DNA from: Drosophila pseudoobscura
Lineage: Eukaryota > Arthropoda > Insecta > Diptera > Drosophilidae
Direction of reading: 5' to 3'
Assembly: GCF_009870125.1 (NCBI RefSeq)
Contig: NC_046683.1
Span: 42,609,869 to 42,673,868 of the forward strand
DNA length: 64,000 nucleotides
Position 1 is the first letter of the stretch. Every line of letters begins with the position of its first letter. Below the pieces are notes generated by a model that was not told where the DNA came from, made no database searches, and saw only the letters and a program-made list of their open reading frames with translations. Shown here piece by piece: positions 23,310 through 34,155 of the stretch. The position numbers and the translations under genes are program-made.

Positions 23310-26300
23310 TGTCGCTCCACCGAAACAGCAGGCATCTACGGGGTGACAGATAGCCGGGGGTCACAGGGCCTACGTGAGTTCCCAACTTAAACATGGTCAG
23401 GGACGCTGGCATGCCATTGAATTTGTGCCATGTTTTAGCCACCGATGAGGCGTGGGAAGGCTTTTGGGATGGACCCAACTCGATTTTCCCCTTCACAAGT
23501 TCTGAGAGACAGCAAGATGTAAATAAAGCTACAAGAATTATATAACTGAATATTTAATGAGTACGTATTCCTTTGTGTACATTGTAGCTCATGGAAGATT
23601 TCCATGTCCATAGGCAATTTTCGATTCACATTTCACGCGCTTGGGTTCACTCTAACCTCCATGCTCCCTATCTCCCTATGGTCTTTCATCTTTCAGTAGT
23701 CTACTCTCTTGTCTAATGCCTTGACATTTCATCCAATTTGTATTTATTGTGTAGAATTTTTCTACACAAATTTACATTTTTTATTAAGACTGCCCATTCC
23801 CACGGCCCCTCCGCCCTCTTTCACACGTATTTTTATTGATTGCGTCCGAGGCATTAAAAGATGTCGATACTCGATGAGCTCGATTGAGTTTCAGTTGAAA
23901 TGTATTCGTTCAATGGTAGGGGCTTGAACGTAAAGTAGATGATTCTGCATTTCAAATTGTCAATTTGTAATTTGATTAAGTTAAATTTAATTGGTTTTTG
24001 TTGTTTAATTATGAAATAAGTGCGAATTCCTTCGGTTTTTGCGCTGGTCTGTTGAATGTACATTGATTAATGATGTTTGTATGTCTGCATGTAGTGCATA
24101 TCGAATAAACGAAATATGTCATATAAAGTGGTCAATAAATAAATATTGAGTGCATATTGAAATTTCATAGGATAGGTTAATGGATTAATTAATTACATAT
24201 ATGTATGTATATTTTCCGAGGAATTCAACAAAAACAAATAAGTCAACGTACTCATTTGTGGCGCATTAGAACATTCAAGCGTTGAGATCAAATTTACATG
24301 GCCCCGCCGTAGCCGTGTGTCCTTGGCTCATCCACTTAGCACCACTGCCGCACAAATACCCATAATTAAAGAAGGTCTTTGCGGGTATAACCTTTAATTA
24401 AGATTCTCGAAACTTTTCAATATTAAGCTCTATTGTGTGCAGTGGCGCCGCAGTGCCAACTACCCTTTCCCCTTTCATCAATCGGTTTCCCATCAAGCTG
24501 GTCTGGTTGCCGCACATGCTCTCGTGTAAAGTCGTTGAAATTTTCCGTAACGAAATTAACGCCATTCCCGTAAGTCGGTTCGGTGCAGCCGGGAAATATG
24601 AAACGTAAATTTTTGCCCCGAACCAATAAAAATAATTGCGGCAAAAAGCACCACATGTGAGCAGGCGGATGCAAGAGGGTGAGTGCAGAGGTCCTGACTC
24701 CACCGGCAATTCTGCTTTTATTGCCTGATGATCCGCACACGAGCTCCCCTGCTGTCCCCATCTCTTTGGCTCCGTCACTGTCTGCAGTCTGCAGCTCTGC
24801 CTCTCCGCCTCTCTGCCGCTCTGCGTACTGTTATTGAAGTTCACGGTGGCACCTCCTCTCGCCTTTAAGTGCTCCTCGGGCTTTTTGCTGTTCTGGTTGT
24901 TGTTGCAACTTCCGCTCCCGCTCTGTTTATATTTTTCCCTTTGTGTGCCTGTGTCACCGCTTCCTTTGCACTTGCATTTATACTTATTTTCATTTCCGTT
25001 GCGCTTATCACATTATTGCAAGCTCATTGCCGGCTTCTCATTTAACGCACATTCACACACGAAGGAGGGTGTAGTCGGAGGGTGCAGTCGGGGGGGGTGT
25101 AGTCGGAGGGTGCTATCAGTCAACTCGAGTGGGTTGCTCCTTTGCGGAGGTGCGTGCTTTAAGGACCCTGATGCCAGACAGCGAATATATTATTCACAGG
25201 CTGCAAAATAAAGAATCAAGAATTAAAGTCGTCCCTTAAGATATCGGTTAAATAATGATCATTCGAAATTCTGCCCAATATGGAAAAAGTTCAAATTTTT
25301 TAAATTCCTCAGAGGGATAACTGAAGGAATCACATTTGAATAATCGCATTGGATGAGGGAAAACCAAACAAAGCAAAACGTTCAATCGATTTGCAGACAG
25401 GATCCAGGGGTAGCAACCCCTTGTCAATGTCTTATTCCCCATCCTCGACAGGAAACCCCCGGATACAACACGAAAAATATCAAATCTTGAGATTTTAAAC
25501 AGTTCGGTAACCTCTTTCACCATATGTAGGTCTCTCTACCCTTCTCTCCTGCCCCTTACCCCAAACGCCTTTACCGATTTTTGCATACATACCACGAGTA
25601 TGTATGTATATATGTCCATTAATAAATAATTTGGGACGTGTGAATGATTTTTATTTAAATCGCCGCTAAAAAAAAGAAAAGAGAAGCCTGGCGAGAAACA
25701 GTAGCAGGATCGGACTAACCGCATTCCGTGGCGTATCCTTTCCTTGCCCCAGTGTGCGTGTGTGTGTGTGTGTGTGTGCGTTGTCTGCGGAACGTTTGTC
25801 TACTTTTGCAGCTCATGTAATATTCATGATTATTTGAAATTTGCGCTTCGTTATCCTTTATCCCGTTTTATGTTCGGTGGAGGCAGACGACAATCATATG
25901 TTAGCGCGTTCAGCGCGGCTCCTCCATCTTCACGCCGTGCACAGATACCACTGCAAACGATTTTGTTCGTGTATGTGTGCACATGAGGCTGGTATAAACA
26001 GCAAGAGTTCCTGCATATCAACACAGCGTTATCGGGTTTTCATGCGGCCACACACAAACAGAGGCCAGGACACGCCGGGGAATTCCTTCAATGGCATTGA
26101 CAGCAACTCAACCCAGCTTCGGTCCGTCAATATCCCTTGGCAAACTGTTGCATTTCTGCCCTGCTCAGGCTCCCGGCCTTCTTCTTTCATGGCTGTGCTC
26201 TGTCCTGTCGGTGTGCGAGTTTCCGTTTTCATGCTTATCAGCTTTCGTCCTCCGTTATTGTTGCTATTCCCCTGGCGCTCTTTTTCCCTCAACTTTATGT

Positions 26301-27150
26301 GCAGTGCGACCGAAACCAAGACCAATGCGCCACACCTCCACCTGAAAGTCAATAGCTTTTGTTGGAACTTAGCTGATGCTTCTGCTTCTCTTTGTGACAC
26401 TGGCACTGGCATGGCACTAGCACTGCCAAGGCACTGACACTGGCAAGGCACTGGCACTGCCTGACTGCATTGCGATAACAGACAACGCCAACTTCCCTTC
26501 GAACTCCAGGTGAAGCGAAGTTTCTTGACAAACTAGGAAAGAATTATGATTGATTGTTGCTCCAGAGGACTCACAACGGAGGAAACTTCAGAAAATTTGG
26601 CTATTGGCAGGGGTTGTGCCAAAGTACCTTAACAGACAGAAGGAAACGAATTTTATTCCTATATTCCTCGCTTTGAGTAGAAGAATTGATATCAAAGAAG
26701 TTATGGCAAGCTATACGCTTGAAATTAGATGAATGGCACGGACGAAAATGAGCTTTAATTTTTCACAAAAAAACCTAAAACTATACAGAAAAACAAATGG
26801 GAAATGTTACCAAAGTTGCACTCCCTTTGTTGATGTGGGCCTGTGAAGCCGATCCGCCGACTACACTGTGCTTTTCTGAAAGAAAAAACCTCATTGGAAT
26901 AGCTATAAGCTTTCGAGTCGAAAAGCTTAATGCCTACAATGTTTACGATCTGCTGCCAGAACTTCGTCGTTGGGTCTGATCTTGCAAAAAGCTCACCTTG
27001 TTTGCAATAACAAAGTGCAGTACAAAATCGAATTAGGTTCCGTTATTATTTCATAAAAGCTCTCGCGCCTCGTAATGCTGAACGAAATCATTGAGCTTCA
27101 ATTAGTGGTCGCATCAAATTGATTGGTTTTGCTTGCGTTTTGGCTTATTG
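23310..27150. other. Non-coding stretch with a TG microsatellite
   Basis: The first part is probably the 3' UTR of the membrane-protein gene. A TG dinucleotide run lies at 25752-25779, and GGCACTGGCA-type units lie near 26400-26460. Several short frames are open on both strands between 24398 and 26530, but they overlap one another and look like chance. No gene is supported. Confidence 0.5.
25752..25779. repeat. TG dinucleotide microsatellite
   Basis: About 14 GT units with two GC interruptions, in non-coding DNA. Confidence 0.9.
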
Positions 27151-27186
27151 TGATAATCAGGTGCACAAAATTTAACTTATCGCAAA

Positions 27187-27760
27187 ATGCCACTACAGGA
27201 AATCGTTACCAAAATGAGCAGAAGATATTTTACAATCCAAACTGTTTTAAAAGATCCAAAAAGTAACGGGAAAACAACTCGCCCGGGGCAAACTCCATTA
27301 CTGCAAGAACACGATAAGCGGCGTATAAAAGCTTGGCCGTTAAAGAAAAATTTGTCACGAACTGGCTCCTCCCTGTACCAAAGCGTCGAGTGCAAACAAT
27401 TTTGAGGGCTGATCAGAACGTTTCCCACGAAAAAGGCTAGTAAAATGTCAGCTACTTCCCCGACATAAAGTGGGGCGAATGTCACTTTACCTTTACCGAA
27501 ATTCATCCGTTTTGGGACCTGAGTCCTGAGTGGAAAAAATATCATCTTCACTGATGAGTGAAAAATAGGGATATTAGGGCCCCAAAATAGGCGTCAGAAA
27601 ATAATTTCAACCGTTGGACGACCGTTCTTATTGATTTTGGGGGAAAATATTATGGCGATTCGTGGACATTTCAGCAGGACAATGCTCTGCTCCATGTCTC
27701 CAACTACTGAAGGCTTCGAAGTGGCCAGCAAAAATTCCAGAAAAGTTTACATGCACAAAT
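27187..27760 (+). pseudogene. Degenerate Tc1/mariner-family transposase
   Basis: An ATG-initiated frame (27187-27405) carries basic, helix-turn-helix-like sequence with TTRPGQTPLLQEHDKRRI, resembling the DNA-binding end of Tc1-type transposases. After frame changes and stops, the catalytic region is still readable: WKKIIFTDE near 27531-27557 and DSWTFQQDNALLHVS near 27656-27700, matching the family motifs W.KVIFSDE and W.FQQDNAP.H.S. The third catalytic block (DLNPIENLW) was not found, so the 3' end is lost. No terminal repeats were identified. It is distinct from the relics at 9.7-10.3 kb. Confidence 0.7.
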
Positions 27761-27769
27761 GACAATTAG

Positions 27770-30003
27770 ATATATACTTTATACATATATATTATGTACT
27801 ATTACTCTTTTTTTTTTTTATATCGTTGGACGTTGACATGCAATGACTGCATCTTTCAAGAGGCGATGCAGTTACTGCACCGTCAAGTGGCCCGTGTGAC
27901 ACCAGCAGAAGGCTGTTACGCGCGGATCCCAGGCAAATCGCAGCCCACCTCCCGCCCACCGGCCGAGGGGCGCTGCCGCATGACGCGCGGTGCGTAGCCG
28001 AACCAAACGCGAACATGCAAGAAAGATAGCTATTAGACTAACATTAGAGGAAAATTAGCACTAAACTTACTAAGAAACTAAGCATGCAATCAAAATACAA
28101 ATACCACTACGGTTACTAATTAATAGAAAGGTTAATAATTTAATAAGAGGAAGAGTCCCAAGTCCCACCCTAGTCCCAAAACTGCCTTGTTTCCTACTTT
28201 CATTGACATCTCGGTTCAATCCCTATATGAACTAGGCCTCAATCTAGTGAAAATTACTAAATAGGATAATATGGGACCCACTACAATGTCTATCATTAAC
28301 GCTAAGACGGTTTTGTTGGTAACAATGACAAATAAATATTTTAATGTATTCAATTCCGAACGGAAACGATTTTAAATGCCTCATTACGCTCTCAGCCAGT
28401 TGCAGTTGCAGTTCCAGTTCCAGTTCCCAGTTTCTTCAACTAATAAAAATCGAAATAGATTTTCCGGGAGTGTGGGCTCAACAACAACTCGTAAATTACA
28501 TGCTCATTTTTCAGACATTTTATGAGCAGACCACGAATGGGTCAGATCTGACCTAACCTGGCTACTGTGAAATGGCCGAGCTCATTAGACACGGGGTCTT
28601 GTCATTTGTACTTATTGGCTGAATGGCTGCGACGGAAGTTGTCGGCGAGGCGCAGCATGAAGCATGAAGTGTGTTTTGTTGGTGACAAATTAAGGAAAAT
28701 TAGGGGAAAACCGTTTGCATAACTCCATGAGGAACTGAAGTTGCTCTTATGGACGGATGACAGCCTTCTTTACCGTTGTCGTTCTCAGGGCCGTACAAAG
28801 GAACAGCCCAGAGGAAAACGAATCAATAGGAAGGAAGAAGCGCAAACGATTGGATCCTTATCGAGCCATGTGTCGTCCTTGTACCTGTCCGAGGTGCAAG
28901 CCACAAGGGAAAGAGGAAAAAGACTCGGGAATCTCCGTCAGCCTAAGCGAATCCGCTTACCAAGACAAAACAAAAACAACAAAAAACAATGACATGTTTC
29001 TCCTCTTTCGCAGCCAGATGAATGGGTAGATAAAAGGGAAAGATGCCGCGGCCGGAAAAGAGCATTTAACGCGATTTGATGGTTTACAAATTGCTTGGAA
29101 GGAACCGGGGAAACGAGATAGAATCTTTGTCAAGGGAGTATCGAACAACTGACGGCATTTCCTTGTTAAGGGGATGAGGCTCAGCCTGCAACTCATTGTG
29201 TTTGGATAAAAGATTGCTGCGAAGGGCTCGGAGGTGAATTCAATCAAATTGTATCCAACATTATTGAACATTACGCGGATCAAAACGGTTTCCGGTGGAA
29301 GGCATTTTCAAAGATTAAAGTTATGTATAAGTTATAACCAGCTATACTCCATACTTTAGCTAAGAAGTTTCAGTAAGGGGTCTATAAGGGCATTTTGCCA
29401 ATGATTATAATTATCTTTAATATTTCATAGACAGCCCACATTTCAGCAGCACCACAGCAGAAGGTGCAACGTGCAAAGACCTCAAGTAGCAAGCGCAGGC
29501 TTGGTCAAAATTCTATAATTAAACGCACTACAGGCTCCGGATATGCCACCACACCGTTCGCACTTCCTTTGTTTGCTTACCTGTCTGAGCCACGCCGCGG
29601 CGACTATCTACAAAGTATATTCAACCGGCTGGGAATGCTCGCCTCAGTGCTGGCATAGGAAATGCCCCTGAGGTTGCAGCAGGCACATTGAACCAGCCAG
29701 AGATAACTGATGGCTGCTGATTTTAATCAGCATGACTATGATATTTTAATCGGCAATCCATCCGCATGAGATCATACGAGATTCCGGAGCAGATAGATTT
29801 ATACGCCTTATATCGTTCTGTTTTTCACCGACAGACAGTCTGGCGTTCACATACCTACCATTAAATCTTAAACGATCAAGCTGAAACAAGGGCAGTACCA
29901 TGATTACAGCTAAAATCAAGACTAACCGATATAAACAAAAATATTCGTCACATTTTCATATAATTAATTAATTATAATAATTAATAATTAAATTAGTTTT
30001 GTT
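27770..30003. other. Mostly non-coding; weak coding candidates
   Basis: A GC-rich patch at about 27890-27995 stands out from AT-rich surroundings. A 90-codon plus-strand frame at 28757-29029 and an exon-like frame at 29431-29658 have protein-like composition but no linked gene model; both are listed as findings. The rest shows nothing. Confidence 0.4.
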
Positions 30004-31140
30004 GTGAACCCAGAAGGAAGCGTTTCAGACCCCATAAAGAGCATCAAAATCCTAGTCGATATAGCCATGTCTATCCGTCCGTCCGTACGTCCGTCTGCCG
30101 GTCAAAATCTGTTTCATCCACAATTTTGAAGAAACGAGAAAACCGAAAACGCAGAATCACAGGGGAACATCTAGAATGCTGCATCTGTATAAAAACGGAT
30201 CACTATTATAGCCAGAAGAAATGAAATTCAATATATGCAAGTTTATTTCAGATAGGATGTTTTCCTACAAAAACGCACAATCATGAAAAATTACCATATC
30301 TAGCAGATTGCCGAATCTTATTCATATTTGATCAGCGTTTAAGCCAGAAGGAACATATTCAATTCCAGGGGCTACGCTACCCCGATTCAAGCGCTGACTC
30401 TTTCTCTCTCCCACTCTTCCTCGTGCAATGTACGCCCTCTGGCGCAGAAGAGCGGCTGTTGCTGGTTTAAAAAGAGAGAGGGAGAAGGAGAGTGAGACAG
30501 GTGTAAACCAAACGATCAAATATTCTATAATTCAGATCAAATAGGTCATTAGGGGAAAATATGGTAAACGGAGTGAAAGAATTAACGTTAGAACATAACT
30601 GCATTGCGGTCGTGGTTGCTCTCCTTATCTCTTAGCTTTTTCCATCTCTTATGACAGGTGAGAGCAAAATTGAGAGATTCCCCCTAGCGATAATAAGAGA
30701 GAGAGAGAAACACCATGCGGAAGTCATCGCAATGCATCGGCTTGGATACCAATTCTGGCGTTGACGTATAATTACGTATGAAATATATTGTACAAGTTAC
30801 ATAAATCATAAAAGTAACATATAAACTGACTAAGTGCCGGGTATAAAAGTCGCCACTTACAACGTTCCCACTCGTTTTTTCCTGTACATATATGATAAGT
30901 TAGTCTATTTTTTGGTAAACAATTTCAGCAAAAACCAGTCAAGCCACACGACCCTAAACACTCAGATACCCATTACGTAGTTTCTATATACGTATCTATG
31001 AAATAGACAAAACAGAATTTATCGAGTTGGAATCGAAGGACAGGAGTCTCCTCGCCCAAAATCGAACGGCCAGAAGGACATGGCTCTATCGAATCGGCTA
31101 TTGATGCTGATCAGGAAACGCTTCCTTCTGGCTGTTACAT
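30004..31140. mobile_element. DINE-1/SGM-like element with inverted arms
   Basis: The left arm (about 30004-30070) and the right arm (about 31077-31140) are inverted copies. Read 5'->3' on opposite strands, both contain GACATGGCT, then a TATCGA-type block, TTGATGCT and GAAACGCTTCCTTCTGG. This series of motifs (a tract for CATGTC-CGTCCGTCCG and the AAACGCTTCCTTCTG block) is typical of DINE-1/INE-1 type repeats, recalled from other Drosophila genomes. Internally, GTGCCGGGTATAAAAGTCG near 30834 resembles the end portion of such elements, and GA/CT-rich tracts lie near 30400-30500 and 30690-30710. There is no coding capacity. Confidence 0.6.
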
Positions 31141-34100
31141 ACTGCGAGTATTTACTATTTGAATACCGAGAATAAAGGACTGATTCACGTAGAACGTAAA
31201 TAATAATCTGACTGTCTATCAGCTGCCAAGATGATTAGAGAGACGTTTGAGATAAGAAAACAGCCCGATAAACATGGTAATCGGAGACGTAAAAGAAAAC
31301 ATGAGATAAATTATCCAGCGGTGGAGTGCTGGAATGCTGGAATGCTGGAATGTACACGGAACTGACCTGGAAATCTAAATAAATACATTAGGAATTCTAG
31401 GCTATGGAAATGGCTTTCTGGGGTGTGATAATGTATAATTTAGTTAGTTAGGCATTAAAACAAACATAAATATTCTCTTGCACGCTAATCTAATCAATTA
31501 TTAATTTTGATTACTATTTGGTATTGTACATGCATATTTATACCAAAAGAAAAGTGATGCGCGAAATAATTAAATGATTTTTTCAATTATCTCAATCACA
31601 TCGGTACTCAGTCCGCTCGGAATGCTAATTGTAATTGGTGCTTATATCACGCACGAATCTATTTTAGTAAATGCGAAATTCAGTTGGGCGGTACAGGAAC
31701 TTGCATTGAAACAAATCAATTGGAATTAGTTTAAAACATTTTAAAATTGGCTGCCACAAAAAGCCCAGCAATGGTGTCTAAATTTGTTACAATCAAAATC
31801 GGACAAAGAATACTTACAGCTCGGAAAAATAGTTTCAATGCATAAAATTATATACAAATTATATTCAATAGAAGTGGAATATACATGAGGATTAGAAAAG
31901 CTGGCGGGGAAAGCAGAATAAGTACATCAAATGCAAATACTCGTTTGCTACTGCCAGTTTTATGTTTTATTAATGTATTAGAATTGTGAGAAATTATGGC
32001 TTAATATAAAGAGGCAAATGTACATACATACATACACATTTAGTATATAAAAGCCGGTTGGTCTGCCCACAAAATATATCAAAAGATTACATTTATATAT
32101 GTATGTACGTAATTAGAATATCAATTATTAGAATTAACTACAGGAAGCTGTACCATGCAATATACATGTGTATAAATTAAGGTAATACATTTTTATATGA
32201 TATGAATCTAGATCTTACTAAGTAAACCAATATCTGAAATGTGTAGAAGAAGGGAAAATGATTATGGTGGTCCCCAAACATCATGCTGTTTCAGCCGTTT
32301 TGGTTTCTTTGAGACTTCTTTTCAGACCCTGCTAGCGGCAATCCGTTAGTTACTGGCGCAGTCATTCATTCGGCATTCGGATTTTCGCGCTGCTTCTAGA
32401 TAGGCACGGAACACGCCGCCACAGTCGCAGTTGTTGCATACGTCGACGCAGTGGCAGTCGCAGTCGCAGTCGGCTGACGTCGGTTGGCTTGATGAACTGG
32501 TTGGTTTTAACTTGGCTATAACTGAGAATCCCAAGAAGAGCGTTTTAATTGCTGTAAAAAAGCGCGCGAGTTCACTTGATTGAGCGACTGATTGAGGGAA
32601 AAGCGATTCTAAATTCTCTGCAAGTTGTTCAATCGGCCGTGTCTGTCAACGAAAACAAAATTGTGGGAGCTGAAAATCAAACAAAATTTGTCAGAAAAAA
32701 CCAGACCAAAAGACATTCCCATATAAAGTTCAATTGATTAAATACGGAATACTGAAAACTGTGAAAAAACTGTGCAAATATACGGCAACAAATATTAACA
32801 AAATATTTAGGTATAGTAAGCTCACTGGAAATGTAATACTCATTGTTCTTGCTTTGTCTTTAGCTCTGTTTTAGGATAAAGATCTGGTTAATCACTGATC
32901 AGCGGATAAAATAGTTCAAAGACTCATAATGTTCTGGTTGTGAGTGAAAGGGTGTCTTCTTACAAGTTCATACACTTACGAGTATGTATTTAAATTCACT
33001 TGCCCATTGGCAACAGTATCATCCGAGTCCGGCATGGTTTTCTAGCCTAAGCCTCCAGTTTTCTGAGTCAGCATCCACTTGTTTTGTGTGCATTGAAAAC
33101 TTGATATTTTCCACTTGATTTATTCAATAATTGCACACCCTTCTCCGCCTGGTTCGCTTTCTATAGCCATACCCATACATATACATATAATTATAAATAC
33201 ATAAGTGCCCTGATATCTAGTCTGGGCTGAATAACAATGGCCCTTCCCATTGTGGCAATGAATGTTTTATGAATTGCGTAAACAATTGGCCTAATTGACT
33301 GCTGTTTAAATATAACACAGGCGATTGTGAATGGAATTGGAATATGTCAGGGGGCCACCACTACAGGACACCTCGGGATCCCTTTTTGAATCAATAATGT
33401 GGCCAAATTCACCTTCGAGCCCCAGTCTCAGCTCAGCTCATCTCATCTCATCTCATCTCTCATTCATAAAGAGCTGCACTCGAAGCGCAGACAAGACAGA
33501 TCGCACGTGCGCTCCCCTGGCTTTTGTGAACCTTAGGTGCCATCGCGAATTAGCGAGGCAAATACACGACGATATTGCTGCCCAGAGTGGCAGAGATTAA
33601 GTGAAACAGAGCAAAGCGCAGAGGCATGACAAATGTTTTCCCTCATTTCCACTTGGCAAATCAATAAAACGAATCCACATACATGCACACAGGTGCATGT
33701 GTACTTGTAGGTAGATGATATAAATATACGAAGGAGATGCATACGCTTTTTGCCCAGATTTAAAGCCAGCGATCAATATTTGAACAACAAATCAGCGGCA
33801 ATAACAGCCGCGGAGTGGGGCCGCGAGCAACAGCAGCGATATCTGGGAGCCAACTTTTAATACAGAAACCGTGCGCGTTGGTAGGGGATGCGTAAGACGA
33901 ATTAACACCGGCGCGTTAACACAATTAGTGGCAGAGTGAAAAATGACATAAAGCTAGTGGAAGCAGATCAAATAAAGCAAAATCCATATGCCAACCGGGA
34001 GTAGCCACCAAAAGATCGGCCCAGAAAATTTGCAACACTACACTCGTGGAGTGTTTTCAGTCATGAAATGAAGCTCCAAGATCGCGGCTGAACAAAACGA

Positions 34101-34155
34101 AAGAAACGCGGAACGCAAGTTATCTAATTCAGACCCAATCCGAAGGCTCTCCGAC
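31141..34155. other. Non-coding region upstream of the comm-like gene
   Basis: Largely AT-rich with TACA/TATG repeats (near 32020 and 32100) and a TCATC/TCTCA run near 33432-33463. It includes a minus-strand cysteine-rich exon candidate at 32346-32556. The last few hundred bases are probably the comm-like 5' UTR: two short upstream frames (34063-34071 and 34068-34091) precede the ATG at 34156. An acceptor-like TCTAATTCAG ends near 34131, so a spliced leader might remove them. Confidence 0.4.
32346..32556 (-). CDS. Candidate cysteine-rich secreted peptide exon
   Basis: On the minus strand an acceptor (CTTTTTTACAG, just above 32556) is followed in phase 1 by AIKTLFLGFSVIA, which looks like the hydrophobic part of a signal peptide. 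A 50-residue segment with nine cysteines follows (including DCDCDCHC and CNNCDCGG), then a stop at 32346. No ATG exon was found upstream. The CDCDC part is encoded by a CAGTCG hexamer repeat, so chance cannot be excluded. No family recognised. Confidence 0.3.
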
